A program made the position numbers and the translations under genes. A stretch of 64,000 bases of DNA from Dipetalonema caudispina. Taxonomy: Eukaryota; Nematoda; Chromadorea; Rhabditida; Onchocercidae. Of this stretch, positions 27,301-40,680 are shown in pieces (the stretch's first letter is position 1; the number at the start of each line of letters is the position of its first letter). The stretch is taken from the NCBI GenBank assembly GCA_013365325.1, contig JABVXV010000051.1, positions 62,001-126,000 of the forward strand, given 5' to 3'. The notes under the pieces are model-generated. The model was given only the letters and a program-made list of their open reading frames with translations. It made no database searches and was not told the DNA's origin.

Positions 27301-28338
27301 TTATTTTTATGCGAATTGTTTTTTTATGGTGTCGATTACAAAGGAATATGACCATTTATTACTTTTATTTCTTTCTCATTTCTTTTTTTCGTCCGAACAC
27401 TTTTATTTATCTATTCTGTTGTATTTAGATTTTAATTAAATTCAAATGTAAACATATCATCTTATAATATTATCAAATTTAGGAATAGAATAATTACCAC
27501 AGTAATAAATGTTGAGTAAAGCATGAACGATTCTCCTTTATACGAAATAATTATCGATGCCAAAATTTTCATTCCTTTTTCATTCACAATTAAGTTATTT
27601 AAATGAAATTATTAAACTATCATCGTAAATGAAATAGCACAGTTATTCAGTGTAATACATATAGCATCGTTGAAATGAAATCAAATTTATTTATGGGTTA
27701 GGTTCAGCATAATAATATTTTAATCACAGCACCTAATTATAAATGTTTGAATTGAATCTTAGATGTACTTTTGTCGCAAGTCTTTCAATTAATCTAATCT
27801 AATCTAATCTAATCTAGTCATTTTAAGATAAATAATGAATTTCCGTACTTTTCTTATCCTTAAAATTAGAGAAAATGATAGCTTCTTCTCAAAAACTGAA
27901 AAAGTTTTGTCGTGTTATAGATTATTTCAAATATAAAAATTTTAAAAGGGAGAAAAAGAGGAGCTGAACTTAATCCAATAAAATAAGAGCATTTATCAGA
28001 CTAGCATATATTATCATCACTTATGTGTGGTTGTGTATACACATGTACATATATATATATACTATTTAATTTAAAAACGGACCTCAAATTAGTGGATAAT
28101 AATCAAGAAACTTCTATATTAGCAAATGATAAATATTACTGAAATGTTTAACAATCCAAGTAAATATAAATAATTTTTTAACCTAACTAAATTTCACTTA
28201 AATAATATCTTATAAAATAGCACAGATTAAATTAGATTAGATTAAGCTATGAGCATTAAAATCTGATATATGAATTACTCTATCTAGTACTATAAGCTAG
28301 CATTAATTATGATTTTCACTAATCTTTAATCAATAATA

Positions 28339-28339
<1 letters not shown>

Positions 28340-28376
<37 letters not shown>
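28340..28376. repeat. (AAT)n microsatellite
   Basis: About a dozen perfect AAT units downstream of sup-12. Confidence 0.85.
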
Positions 28377-28377
<1 letters not shown>

Positions 28378-28804
28378 TAATATGGTAATAATAGTAATAA
28401 AATTTCTTATGCTAGAAAATATTCTAGTAATGTATGCTAGGTATACTTAAGCAAATATTGGCTTATCCTTTCCCGTCTTATCTCGCTTTTTTCATTTTTT
28501 TTTTTATATTTTTCAATTTAAATTACTTCTTTTTGTTAAAATTTCAAAGGATGGCAATGTCGTAGTCATGAAATGATGTCATCATAGTAATTTGCAATAA
28601 ATTATGCTAACAATTATGGTTGACTGACAAATAATATTATAATTGTAATATCAATAATTAGGATCGCGTTTAAGAATAGTGTAAAGTTAGATAACGTAAT
28701 CTGAGTGAGTTTAAAATTAAAGAGATGAAAATGTTAAGCAAATATGTAATATTATTCAATTTATCCAAGTGTATATTTTAAACGAAATTTCATTAGTTTT
28801 TGTC

Positions 28805-28807
<3 letters not shown>

Positions 28808-28835
<28 letters not shown>
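28808..28835. repeat. (CAAT)n microsatellite
   Basis: About six to seven perfect four-base units, followed by a related AATTAATT stretch. Confidence 0.8.
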
Positions 28836-29142
28836 TAACTAATTAATTAATCGATAATAGCATTATTTGTATGAGAAAAGGCTATGAGAAACTGTAGCAA
28901 CGTAACAAAACCCATAATGTATGTATTGTTTGCAAAGCATATTAAGAACAATTCATATATGCAGCTTTAGGTAATCATTAGAAATATCATATAAACGAAG
29001 TAGATTAATTATTAAATAACTTAGATAGCTGCTATCCTTATTGTTGAAGTGTTTTAATCATTTGTTTAATAATGTTGGCTTATTTGTTGTTGGCCAATTT
29101 TTAATGAAAGATAATGATGAATTTAGAAGAATATTCATTCAT

Positions 29143-31994
29143 TCATACACGTTGATGCTCCAAAGCAGCTTGCTGTTGTGTTACGGCAGCTAATTGTGAT
29201 TGTGCAGCTGTTAGCTGGGCTGCATAACTGTTTGCTGGTATTAGGCCATATGGCATATATGCATACTGTTCCAGGCCTACTGTACCTGCTGCTGATACTG
29301 CAAAAGAACAAATATAGATAGATATGAATGATTTAATGAAAGACAAATGAGTGTAATTTTCATTTATTCATTTGTTAGATAATAATCATTTCTTAATTTT
29401 TAGTGACATTTTGAAACAGAAATTAAATACAATTTAATACAAAATTGGATATGTTCATTATCAAAGATATCTATACGATATTTTCTTTACCCTTCATAGG
29501 CTATTTTAACAAAATGATTGAAATTTAATTACCTGTTGGATGGAGAGAGAATGGATTTTGAGCAGCGGCGGTAGCAGCACCACCTGCAGCTGCAACAGCT
29601 GCAAGTGTTGCATAGTCGATATATTGCTGCTGAGTTTGTGAAGTATTTACTTGACCTGCACCAGCTAATGATGTTGTATTTTGCAAGCCATTTAGCGTAT
29701 TCATCAACGGATTACCTGCAGCTGCAGCTGCAGCAGCTGCCGCTGCTGTTGGATAAAGAAGTTGCGGGAGACTAAAAATTTTCGAACACTAAGATTATGG
29801 TGATAGATTCAAAGTGGTTATATTATGTGCTAAATAAAATATGCAAATTTTTAGGCTTAAAATTTACTTCATAACTTTAGTTTTTTTTAATTAAAACAGT
29901 AAAGTTAAAGTAGGTAAATATGCATTTATATTATTGTCATTGTCATTGAAGTAAATAGCACATTTTTACTTAATAAATAATATATACCTATTAATTCGCT
30001 TATTTCAGTTTTATCACTTCAATTTCAAAAAAAAAGAAAGCAACAAATAAGCTTCCGTTATTGTAATTGTATCACATTGATCAACCTATAGTTAACCATC
30101 TAAATCCAAATTTCATTTATTTTCAAACTTTTTGCACCGCAAAGAATGAAGTAAACAAACTAACACATACAAAAGAATCACACACACACACATACACATA
30201 CGCACACATACACACACACACACACATACACACACATACATATATATATATAGAACAAGCCAACAAAAATATATTTATATTTTAATGATATTAATAGTTC
30301 TTGAAAATTTGTTCATAAATAAGCTTTTCATTAAAATTCAAAAATGTATTATGTAAATGAGTAAGAAAAGAAAAAAAGAGGAAAAAAATTACCCGGTAAT
30401 ACGACCGGGAAATAAAGCTTGCAGTTGTGTTTGCAGCGGGATTTGCTGCAATCCGTTAGAAAGCGCTGAAAACAAAAATTTAAATAAAGTGAAAAAAAAA
30501 GTGACGGAAGTAATGCAAAACATCAAGACATGGTAATAAACAGCACACAAACATTCGCCTGAATTCCTAAAGTTTCGTCTCATCCGATTGAAAAGGTTTT
30601 CATTTCCATATTTAATCAGTAATTTAAAAAAAAAAAAAATTAGCCAGGATATAGTAAGACAGAAAAGCATTCATTTAAGGATTAGGATATACAAGTGCAA
30701 AGTCTTAGTCTTAAAAATTTTGTAAATGATCAAAATTTGGAACTTGTTGAAATCAGTGCTAAAATTGAACTAATCTAGTAATATGTAATAGTGATGAATA
30801 ATAATATTATTTCTATCAAGAAAAGTTGTAAAGTTAGCAAGTCACACCATTTTCGTGTCAAGGTCAAAATTGCTTAGCTTTTATCACATATTGTCATACT
30901 ATCTGCTAGCTCTGTACCATTTTCTAACTAATGGTAAAATTCTCTAAAATATTAATATGATTAAATGGCAAAGATTAACCTGCAAGTTGAATATTGCCGC
31001 GTGGTTTAGCACCCAAATAAGCCAAATTAACATTTGCTTTACGGCCATCAATGATTGGATTGGGATCTTTACAAGCACGTTCTGCTGCAGCCCGATCTTT
31101 CATTGTTACCTGTAATTTCAAACTCAAATATTACAACTTTAACAAAAAGATAATAATATTGTTTTAACACTGAAACAATTTATTGGTAATAAAAACACCA
31201 ATGCCTTAAAAGTTGTTAATGTAACATTAATAGCTTTAATTTGAATTTCTAAATCTTTGGAATTTAAAATCCTGTGTTTTTTTTTTTTTTTTTTTTTTTT
31301 TTTGTTGGAGTTTTCATGCAACAAGAATGTTAGCCGAAAATTGTTGTGAAACAGATAAAGAATAAAATTCTCATAAAGCTTACGAAACCGTATCCACGAC
31401 TTTTTTGAGTCTGTCGATCGGTGATAACTACAGCTTCTTCGATTTCACCAAACTGTTCGAAATATTCATGCAATGTTTTATCCGATGTATGATATGGTAA
31501 ACCGCCGACGAAAATTTTTGTAAATGTTGTATCACGTATGCCTGAAAAATTAGTGACGCATCATAGGACATTCGAAAAAAAGGCCTGAATTTTTGAAGTC
31601 TGAATAAATGCCTGAAAAGATAAGTTGGTGACGTAGTTATTGTTCTATAACTGAAAAAAATGCCTAAATGTTTGAAAAAAAGTTGACAATTATTATTTTT
31701 GTGTCATATTGTGTATGCCCGGGTTAAAAAAGTAGCGATTGATCATCGTTACGTATTTTTGGCTTTTTTTCTGGTAAAATAATAGCCAAAGGATTTTAGT
31801 TAATTAAATTTTGACATTTGTAGAAAATTAAAATTACAAGCAAAATCAACTCTACCTGTAGTAGAGAGAGTATCAGTAGCGCTAGCAGTAGCAGCAGCAG
31901 CAGATTGAGCCGCTAATGCAGCTGCAGCGGCTTGCACTAACGGATCTGCAATCGTTCCGGTATTTGCCAACTGTCCATAAATGGATGGTATCAT
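29143..31994 (-). CDS. sup-12: SUP-12 / RBM24-RBM38 family RNA-binding splicing regulator
   Basis: A nuclear RRM protein; in C. elegans SUP-12 sets muscle-specific splicing (unc-60, egl-15), and vertebrate RBM24 and RBM38 have related roles. Six minus-strand exons keep phase: 31856-31994, 31384-31541, 30980-31109, 30393-30465, 29533-29771 and 29143-29297, giving 297 aa. An Ala/Ser/Thr-rich N-terminus (residues 1-46) precedes a single RRM at about 55-130 with RNP2 IFVGGL (56-61) and RNP1 RGYGFVTM (95-102). The family signature [20 protein letters not shown] and GAKPRGN follow. The C-terminal half is low complexity: poly-Ala, Gln-rich (TQQQ) and ending ALEHQRV. The start is the first in-frame ATG after a short untranslated leader. 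Introns carry a CA microsatellite and a T-run. Confidence 0.93.
30180..30252. repeat. CA/CATA microsatellite in a sup-12 intron
   Basis: Imperfect ACAC and ACAT units, followed by a TATATA stretch, within the intron between exons 29533-29771 and 30393-30465. On the transcribed strand it is a long GU-rich stretch. Confidence 0.85.
31278..31303. repeat. Poly-T tract in a sup-12 intron
   Basis: An uninterrupted run of about 26 T (poly-A in the sup-12 sense). It gives a lysine-rich spurious frame on the minus strand. Confidence 0.8.
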
Positions 31995-32659
31995 TGTACG
32001 ATGATATATGAATCTAACTTACGTGGTAGTCCTAAATAAGCTTGTGGTACTTTACGCTTATATATTTAGTTGATAAAATTATTTCCATTATTATTAAAAT
32101 TTGCAAACAAATAAATTTTACAAAATGCTAACAAATTGAATTCATCCCTTTTAATCATTAATAAAGAATGAATTTTTATGATTAAATTTGAATTTAATGA
32201 AGCAATAATTTCTTTATTTTCATTTCATCCATTAAACAAAAAAAGGAAAATTGAATAAAATTGGACAAGCTGCGTGAAAATGAACAAGTTGAATTAAAAT
32301 ATGCAATTTAATTTGTAAAGAAAGAAACTCACTTGCAAACAGAGTTTTGTTGAATGAGAAGCAGGCGAAAGAAAAAAAAAAGAAGCTAAGTTGTGAACGT
32401 TGCAGAAGCACCTGAAATATTTGTTCATTTATAGTTTATATTTTTAAAGTATGATATGAAGAAGACTTTAATTATAATTCTGTCAAATTAAATGGAATAA
32501 TTAAAAAATTAAAATTATAAGCTATTTGAAGATTTTCAATGCATAAATGATTCATGTTGAATATGCATTATGTAATCCTGCATTCATCATGATAATATTG
32601 CTATTATTTAAGCATTTGATTGATAAATTGGATGGAAATTAATTAATTAATTGAACTTA

Positions 32660-32754
32660 CCTTCAGCTAAGAAAATAAAAAATAACACGGCACCGCAAGC
32701 GACACACAAACGACACAAAAAAGAATAGCACACGAAGAAGAAGACGAAATCACT
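32660..32754 (-). other. Candidate non-coding 5' exon upstream of sup-12
   Basis: In minus-strand sense an AAATTTCAG acceptor is followed by about 95 bases of less AT-rich sequence, ending AGCTGAAG before a strong GTAAGT donor. It contains several GTGTCG/GTGTGTCGC motifs and no ATG-started frame of note. Another acceptor-like site (ATATTTCAG followed by GTGCTTCTGC) lies near 32,410, nearer the gene. These fit a spliced 5' UTR of sup-12. They are inferred from splice-site pattern only. Confidence 0.4.
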
Positions 32755-33345
32755 CCTGAAATTTTTTTAAAAACAATTTTTAAATTATTATTTATCTTTT
32801 TTGTTCCATCATCTTTTTCATTCATTTAATTAGTACTTCCTTGCTACAATACTGATTAAAAATGAGAGGAAAAATAGAGCATAAGAAGGTAAGAAAGAAA
32901 GTAATAAAAGGCCATGTCGTAACAATACTAAACAATACAAAAATTACAAACTTTGAGAGAAAAAATTAGAAAAAAAGGAAGCTGCAGAAAATTAATTAAA
33001 TTATTATCGATAAATGCTATAATTTGACCAATTGCTTTTGCGTAATTGCTTTATTTTTATTTTTTCACTTTTAAATATGTATGTAATGAAATATTATAAA
33101 ACGCTTTCGACACCATTAAGCCATTAAAAAAAATACAAAAGAGAAAATAAGAACAAAAAATAAAAAAAGAAAAAAAAAAACGAAAATTTAATTAGATAAT
33201 TAAGTCATAATGTCTTTTCTGTTGTCTGTGATTTTAGATTTTTCCTCCCATTAAAATAGTCAATAAACGGAAGCAATGATTGTCAATAAACGAAATCAGG
33301 CGTGAGACGAACCAGTTTTTCATTTTTCTTTCTTTTTTTCTCTTT

Positions 33346-33347
<2 letters not shown>

Positions 33348-33382
<35 letters not shown>
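33348..33382. repeat. Poly-T tract
   Basis: About 35 uninterrupted T. Confidence 0.9.
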
Positions 33383-33383
<1 letters not shown>

Positions 33384-33713
33384 ACATTTCTGAAAACTAT
33401 CACTTATTTTTTCAGCCTATGAAAGAAGAAAAACATATGGCATTTAGCTTGAATATTATTAGTTAAAAATGTGAAATGATTTTGTAGTATAAGAAGAAAT
33501 GTATGTTTTGAATTAATATGCCTATACAATTGCTAGACCCGAAAAAAAAAAAGTAAAAAGAGCTTAGCTTGATTGGGCCAAAAGGATGTTATTCCTGTCC
33601 TTGAAATCTTTCTGATGTCACTCAAAACGTTCCATGAGTAGCTTACATTTTTGCCATCATTTATAATATTTTATACTTTCAACAAAATTGTTCAACATTC
33701 ACTTTCATACAGA

Positions 33714-33755
33714 CACACACACACACACACACAGACACACACACATACATACACA
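33714..33755. repeat. (AC)n microsatellite
   Basis: ACACAC run broken by AG and AT units. Confidence 0.85.
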
Positions 33756-34852
33756 TACATCCACAGACAAATAATATATTCAGGAATATCGCAATACACT
33801 TAATAGATTTCATTAAATCATTCAGAATTGATGTAAAAATTTGATCGAAGATTAAGAAAAACGTGACCGAACATTAGTATTTTGATAAAAGATTTTTAGC
33901 TTTATTTTTCTACTTTTCGCAATTTTTTTTTTTTTTTGCGATAAAAGTATTCGATTAGCTTTCCAATTTTTTGATAATTATGATCAAATGTAAGATAAGT
34001 AAAAGAGGAAGTGATGGAGAAAAAAAAGTTAAAGGAATAGAATATTCGACAAATAATGAGTGAAAAGTTTGGTAAATAACTGATTATAAAGGTGAGGAAG
34101 AGGAGAAGAAAGTTGAGGACTAATTCATGGGTTAGTAATAATTGGTTAGAAAGGTGACAAAAGAGATAAGAAAGGTTGAGAGTGGAAAAGAGGACAAAAG
34201 TAAAGCATAAAACAAATTGAGTTTGCATTTAATACTGCAAAACATCACAATTGCCTGTTGGATTAATATATTTGATTTATTTCTCTCCAACCAATTCCCC
34301 TCTGTTTCAACTCTCTTCCTTTTCATTGTTACTTTTTACTTTTTTCTTTTGAAAAGTTCTTTTTTTAAAGCTTTTTGCTAAAAATGAGAAAATTCATGCT
34401 ATTTTTATATTACATTATCGTTGAATTTGAAGGAATTGTTAATATTTGCAGTTTTTTTTTTAATGGATTTAAACAAATTTTACCCTATTAACTCTTTATA
34501 CTAATCTTAAATTAACCAATTTTCGTATGGAAATCTTCAGTAATTTGGAATATTTCATAGTATTAATTAAAGCGAGCGTTAATTTTCATTGGTAATAACA
34601 AAAAATTTCACCAGTACTTAAAATACTGTAACTTATTGTAGAAGGAAATAATGCATTTTAAATCAAAATTTTTCTTATTTGATAAATTTGATAGGAAATG
34701 TTTTGAATGGGAAGAAAAGACAGAAGGAATATTTCATCTAAAATTACAACTTTATTAAATAGCATTTCTGAATTGAAAATGACACAAAATATTGCGTGAA
34801 AAGTGAAATAAATGAAATTTGAGCGGTTTCTTTTATAGCAAATGTTTCACAT

Positions 34853-34920
34853 ACACACATACACACACATACACACATACACACATACACACACACATAC
34901 ACACATACACATACAAATAC
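34853..34920. repeat. (CATACACA)n microsatellite
   Basis: Imperfect units of CATACACA. It opens a meaningless Cys/Val frame on the minus strand. Confidence 0.85.
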
Positions 34921-36318
34921 ACGGAGATAGTAAATTGAATGGAATTTATAGCATACAGAAATAAATTCCACGGTCTTCTGAAACTATGATATGATAATAG
35001 TAGCAATTTATAGGTATATAAGAAAGAGAAAGGAATAATGAAAAGGTCATCTATCTATTAGATAATGTCAACATGTTACTCACTCAGTTGACATTGAACA
35101 AGAAGACAGATGAAAACAACCGAAGATAGATTTTTTTTTTTTTAAAACATTTCGAAAGAAATATGATGAAATCAATTAGTTTTAAATGAATCAAAACTAG
35201 CAATGATGAGATCAGATTTAAATTTAATTAAATTGAAATTTTCATATAAAATGGAAACTTATAAATGGGTAAAAAAAGTGAGAAGGTATTTATGTGATAT
35301 AAGTGTTTGCTACAAAAACGAAATATTTCAATGATTGTTAACTAATTTAAAGTTATTTATGAAGTAATTCATTAGAGAAGAAAATTCATAAATTTACTAG
35401 TTCATATCATTTCCTATATAATATTTTCTTATGAAACTACTGCTAATATTTTTGCATATTTATTTGTGGAAAAAAATGCTTTATTCTTTCAAATTATTTT
35501 TTATTGCATATTTTAATTGTTTCTTTTTTATTCATTTGTTATAAATGTGTTAAAATTAGTGTTCAACAATATTTTTCGGCAATTTTTAGAAAAAGAAAAC
35601 TTTAATCCACTTAAAATTCATAATTTTTCAAAATTTTATTTCCTCCCAAGGGAAAATAACATGACAGCTTAGCTTTTAAAAGAATATATATGTATAAAAT
35701 AATAAAAGGGATGAATTCAGATGGGATTTCGTTTATTTATTTATTTATTTTTCGTTTTTCATTGATATTTTTAGTTTTGAAATAAAACTTTGAAAACCAA
35801 GAAAATGTAAAATGTGTAGCTAATAAAGGATACTTTAATAATGATACCTTTTTTCTCATTCCTCTCCACCTCCTCTGCCTTTTCTCTTCAAATTTTATTT
35901 TTTGAAGTTAAATTGCAAAAGATATACATAGTAGTATTATTACTTTATGAAATTGAAATCATTAAAGATTTTTAAAATGTTTAAAAACTAGTATTCGTTT
36001 AAGTGGAGAAAGTCAAGTTTGAAAGACATTAACTTTAAAAGCATTCATTTTCACTTTCACTTTTCAATTTTCTAACGATACCCATCCGTTAATAAAATGC
36101 AATAAAAGTGAAGAAATTGATTAGAATTACTTGTCTTCAAATGAAAATGGTCGTATTTCCATTTGGCTCCTTCAAATTCCTCTTGGCCTAATGAAAGTCT
36201 CGTCTTAAATTCAGTTAACATACATATATGTATATGAATATATAAGTATTTATTCACTTCAGAGTTTAATTTTAATGATATTGAAATTGATAAGGTAAGA
36301 TAGATAAGTAAACGTATG

Positions 36319-36663
36319 CGTAATGGATGGGAATGGTTGATTAAATTTGCTAATGATATGATAAATAATATGATGATACGATTAACATTTTATAAATTTC
36401 AAATTTCAAAATATCATAATGTAATAACATTATTATCTACAAAAATTAATCCTTTCAAATTGAATGAATAAATTCTATCTGAAATCAATAAATATAAATG
36501 TAATAGGTGAGAATGATTGATTAAACTTACTGAATGATAAATAATAATACGTATATATTTTGTAAATTCTAAGTTTAAATTCTTTGTCAAATTATTATGA
36601 TGTGATAGCATTATCATTCGTCCAACTAAATCCCTTCAAATTGAATTAAAAAATTTTGCTTGA
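36319..36663. repeat. Degenerate tandem duplication, about 180-base unit
   Basis: The segment from about 36319 to 36480 is followed by a diverged copy at about 36498 to 36663. Shared landmarks in the same order are GATTGATTAAA-like, ATGATAAATAATA, a TTTTATAAATT or TTTTGTAAATT segment, an ATTATGATGT-like or ATCATAATGT segment, and CCTTTCAAATTGAAT or CCCTTCAAATTGAAT. No coding content. Confidence 0.55.
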
Positions 36664-37371
36664 ATCGTCATTACCATCATCAATATCAACATTATCATGT
36701 ATTTTTCATTATAAATTAGTTAATTACACACAATTCTTATGGTTATGTATGGCAATAAGAAGAAGAATATAGAAAAGAAATGAAAGACTTATTTATGTTT
36801 CATATTTTATCATGATATAATCGCAAATTTACATCATCACTATAATTATTGATGTTGTTACAGTTGCAATATAACTGGTTGCTCAGAAATATTTCATTTT
36901 GAAATTATATAATTATGAAAAATAAATAAAATGACAGCAACAATTATAAAAACATTACATTATTTCAATCATTTCTATCAACAAAGATTTGCAATCAATT
37001 TCAAATAGCTAATAAAACCTGTTATTAATGATTAGCTTTCTGTCATTCATTAATTTACCTGTTTAAGAAATAAATAAACAATAATAACGGTTAAGTAAGA
37101 CAAAATAAAATAGCAATAAATAAATGAATATTGATAATATTTACTAGCAATATTATTATCAATGGATTACATCCTCACTTACCAATTTCATTCTTTTTAT
37201 TTAATTAATATAAAATTTTATTTTTCAATATCTAACATCTAGTCGAATAATTTGCAAGTACTTGAAATGATATTAATATATTAACTAATAATGAGAAAAT
37301 GAGAACAAATTGATTAAAGAAATGGAAAAAGACTGTTGTTGTTTTTGTTGATAATGTTGATAATGAAGAAG

Positions 37372-37392
37372 AAGTAGTAGTAGTAGTAGTAG
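37372..37392. repeat. (AGT)n microsatellite
   Basis: About seven AGT units with flanking GAA units. The minus-strand Ser/Thr frame over it is a by-product. Confidence 0.8.
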
Positions 37393-39228
37393 AAGTAGTA
37401 AAAGAAGTGGAAGAAGACGGAGAAGAATTAATTATAGTAGAATTTAAGCAGGTTTTCATTGAAGTTAATCTTAATTGAAGATTATCAAACAAGCAATACT
37501 CGAATAATACCAATACCAACAGCACCAACAGCAACAACATCAACAGCTAAAACTTTGGATATTTGTTTGGTTTGCTTTTGTTGTCTCGTCTTGATTGGTT
37601 AGAAAGGAAGCAGTTTGACAACTTTTCTATCGTCCTATTCAAATAAATCCATTATCTATCTATCTTTACTCACTAACTACCACTTTTCATTCCTTTCTAT
37701 ATATCTATATTTCTATCTCTTCTTAATTCATCTTTCCTTTTTCATTTTCAATCAATTAATAATTTATCAATATGAAAAAATTCTTACTAATTTACTCATT
37801 CTTTTCAATAATTTAAGATTTAAAAAAAAAAAAAAATCACTCGTTATTGTTATTGTTGTTGTATTCGTAATACTATGACGATTGAAGAATTGTTTGTAAT
37901 ATATATTCAATAATAAAATGGTAAAATTAACTATATTTTATGATTCTCAATTGCAACTACCGTTACTTTACAGAGATAAATTAAATTAGTTACAGTACTT
38001 TATTATTATCATTATCATAAGTATTGATAAGCATAAAAAATTTTCAGAATACTTTCACTTATTGTAATGGATATTTTTCATATCCTAGTATTTTAGCAAA
38101 AAGTTGTAGAAGTGACTATTCTAATCGATTGCTGAAAAATCGCTCACAAAGAAATTTTTAAAAATTTACATATCTGTTTGCTATACATAGAGCAAAATTT
38201 TTAAGTAATCAACAAATGAAATAGACTTTGGATTTTTACAAGCATCAATATGATTTAGGCCTAAATTACTTTGATGTTCGTAGTATATTTTTTCACAGTA
38301 AGTCTCATTTTTAATTGCCTGTTTTCAATGAAAAAAAAAAAAAATTTCTTTTGAATATGAGAAGTTTAGTATTAAACGATTGTTGGTTATAACAATCAGA
38401 AGCACTTAAATTATCAAATGAATGACATCATATCATATTAGACTCAAATTGAAATTAATATGAGCATAATAAAGAACGATGGACAGAAAAAAGATTCAAG
38501 TTAGAAGCGTAACATCTTGATAATAAAAATTAAAAGTAAAAAGCAAGAAAAGCTTAAATTTGCTAAGAAGACTGATTATAGAATAAACGAAAAATTAAGC
38601 TTCAAAAAGAAAATTTTGTTTTTTCAAAAACTTAAATTATAGCGAATAATTATAAGCATATAATTTCAAATTCAGAATTCATCCAAATATGAGACTAATC
38701 CAAGGATGGAAAATAAGAGAAGATGACTAATCTAAGAGGAAAATTAAGGCAGAAATTCTAAGCTAACTCAATATAAACAATTGAAATGTTGTGCTAACAC
38801 TAAACAATTGAATAAGAAGAAATGAAGCAGAAATTGTGAAAATGAATTGATAATAGAAAGAAGATATGAAGTAACATAAGGACCATGAAGTACCACAAAT
38901 GTAGAGAAGATAGATATTTATAAATACCATATGATACTAAATGATTCCTAATAATGTTGATAAGAAATGGTAGTTAAAATATGTTGGATAGATGGATGAT
39001 TGGATGGATAGTGAAGCGATAGTGTGGGATGATGTTTAGTCGTCGTTTTATTACAGCAAATCGGGTACTGCGATATTTTGAAAGTAAGCAAGAAAGATGG
39101 TAAGAATATTTGAAGATGATTAGTTAACAGGCTGTCCCTAACGAACAAGAAGTATTTCAGTTTCTCTGCAATTTCAAAATGATGAAGGAATGATATTTGT
39201 TTACAAAACGAGAAAGTTAGAGTAGGAT

Positions 39229-39287
39229 GAAGAGGAAAAGAAGGGAAAGTTGGAAGAGGAGAGGAAGAAGAAGATGAAGAAGTGAGG
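39229..39287 (+). repeat. Polypurine tract
   Basis: A 59-base A/G tract with only about four T, made of GAAGA and GAGGA motifs. It is the longest purine-only-like stretch I noticed in the window. Confidence 0.7.
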
Positions 39288-40316
39288 TGTACTGATTAGA
39301 TTGAGATGTATTACTACTGCAAGTTGAAGGATCTCGACAACTTCAAAATGTAAGAGCCATAAGTTAGGGAAACAACATATTTACTACCCACGCTTCTGTC
39401 TATACAAATTATATATACGTACGTAAGCAAATATATGCATGAGGTTTCAATAATTGTAGTTATTAGCTCGAAACGTAAATATGCTAGCACATATAATTAG
39501 GAAATATTTCAAATAATAGATCAATGTTTAGACGAAATTTAGAAAAATAGCAAGAAGATTTGATTTGATACTAAAATATTGAAATTTTTGAGATTACATT
39601 CTTTTTTTCCCTTCCGAAAATATCATAATAATATGTTTTGAGCAAACAACAAGAAGGCTAATTTCAAATTTTGAATTCTAATAAAAGCTACAAATCTTTT
39701 TCTTTAATTTTGCAAAATTTGACCTGCTAATACTAACATGTTAATATTCAATAGCAACAGCGAGAAATATTTTATAGAATTTTTCAAGTATCTCAAAAGC
39801 TTTCCTTTTTTCAACTATTTAATATAAATTTGAATTATCCAAAATATTTTTGACATCAATTACTTGATTATACAACTTTTAAATCATTCCGAAATAAGTT
39901 AATACTTTATTATAAATTTAAAATAAATTGTTCAATAAGTAAATTTATTACTGTTCGGTTGACTGATTGATTGGTTGATTAAAACAAGAAATTTTCACAA
40001 CAATTTACTATTCATTATTGAATGTTAACTTAATCATAAAATTTATAAATTTAATAAATTCGTAAATAATTCATTATACTGACAACAATGACAGTATAAA
40101 TAAAAATAAATTAATTAAATGTTAAAAATGTCTGATAATACACAAAAGTTTCAATATAAAATATATATGTTTAGAAAAAGGAAATATTTTGTTATAGTTA
40201 GAAAGATAGAAAATTTGCTTCGTCATCCATTCACATATTATTTTATTGTAAGTGAATTGAAACGAAAAACATATAACTATTCGATCGTAATGTTAACGAA
40301 ATAATAGTAATAGTAG

Positions 40317-40590
40317 TAGGAATAGCGATAGGAAAGAATAGATTTAAGTTGAATGGTTTATTATGCATTATGAATTTAGGATAAAATCGAAAAAGTTAGA
40401 TGGATTGATAAGAATAGGTTTAAAGTGAATATTTACTTATAAATTTAAGATAGAATAAGAAAGATTTGATAGTTCTATAGGAATAGTTTGCCATAAATAT
40501 AGAATAGAGTGGAAAAAGTTCGGTGGATCGATAAGAAAAGTTTGCAATGAATTTAGGATAGAATAGAAAGAGTTCGATGGATCGAACTAA
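40317..40590. repeat. Imperfect minisatellite, unit about 54-69 bases, about five copies
   Basis: Successive units begin GGAATAGCGATAGG, GGATAAAATCG, AGATAGAATAAG, GAATAGAGTGG and GGATAGAATAG. Each contains a GAAAAAGTT or GAAAGAGTT block, a GATGGATxGATAAGAA block and a (T)GAATTTA-like end. The last two units are closest. No frame is kept open through them. Confidence 0.65.
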
Positions 40591-40599
40591 TCCAAAGGG

Positions 40600-40680
40600 A
40601 TCGAGGATCTAAGTATCGGACAGAGGCGCACACTCGCTACAACAGCTGCCTCAGATACCCTCCTATCTTTCATCCTTCAT
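40600..40680. other. GC-richer island of unknown role
   Basis: Immediately after the minisatellite, about 80 bases with clearly more G and C than the surroundings (for example GGACAGAGGCGCACACTC and CAACAGCTGCCTCAG). No open frame, tRNA shape or family match is apparent. It could be a short untranslated exon or a promoter element. Confidence 0.3.

Larger units (their letters stand above)
24349..29142. other. Convergent intergenic region between the RING gene and sup-12
   Basis: About 4.8 kb holding the 3' UTRs of two genes that face each other. No coding region is supported. It carries microsatellites: TA runs at 25722-25738 and 26094-26110, a pentanucleotide AATCT run near 27792-27816, an AAT run near 28340-28376 and a CAAT run near 28808-28835. 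An AATAAA at 25064-25069 could end the RING transcript, but it is about 700 bases past the stop. Confidence 0.55.

Noticed and set aside
32010..32060. Possible alternative sup-12 exon (minus) reading KVPQAYLGLP before a GTAAGT donor
   Set aside because: An upstream in-frame stop and only a weak acceptor; no SUP-12 similarity beyond a few residues.
34744..34971. Cys/Val repeat ORF on the minus strand
   Set aside because: Translation of the CATACACA microsatellite.
37232..37543. Ser/Thr-rich minus-strand ORF
   Set aside because: Driven by the AGT and GAA simple repeats; no splice context or family match.
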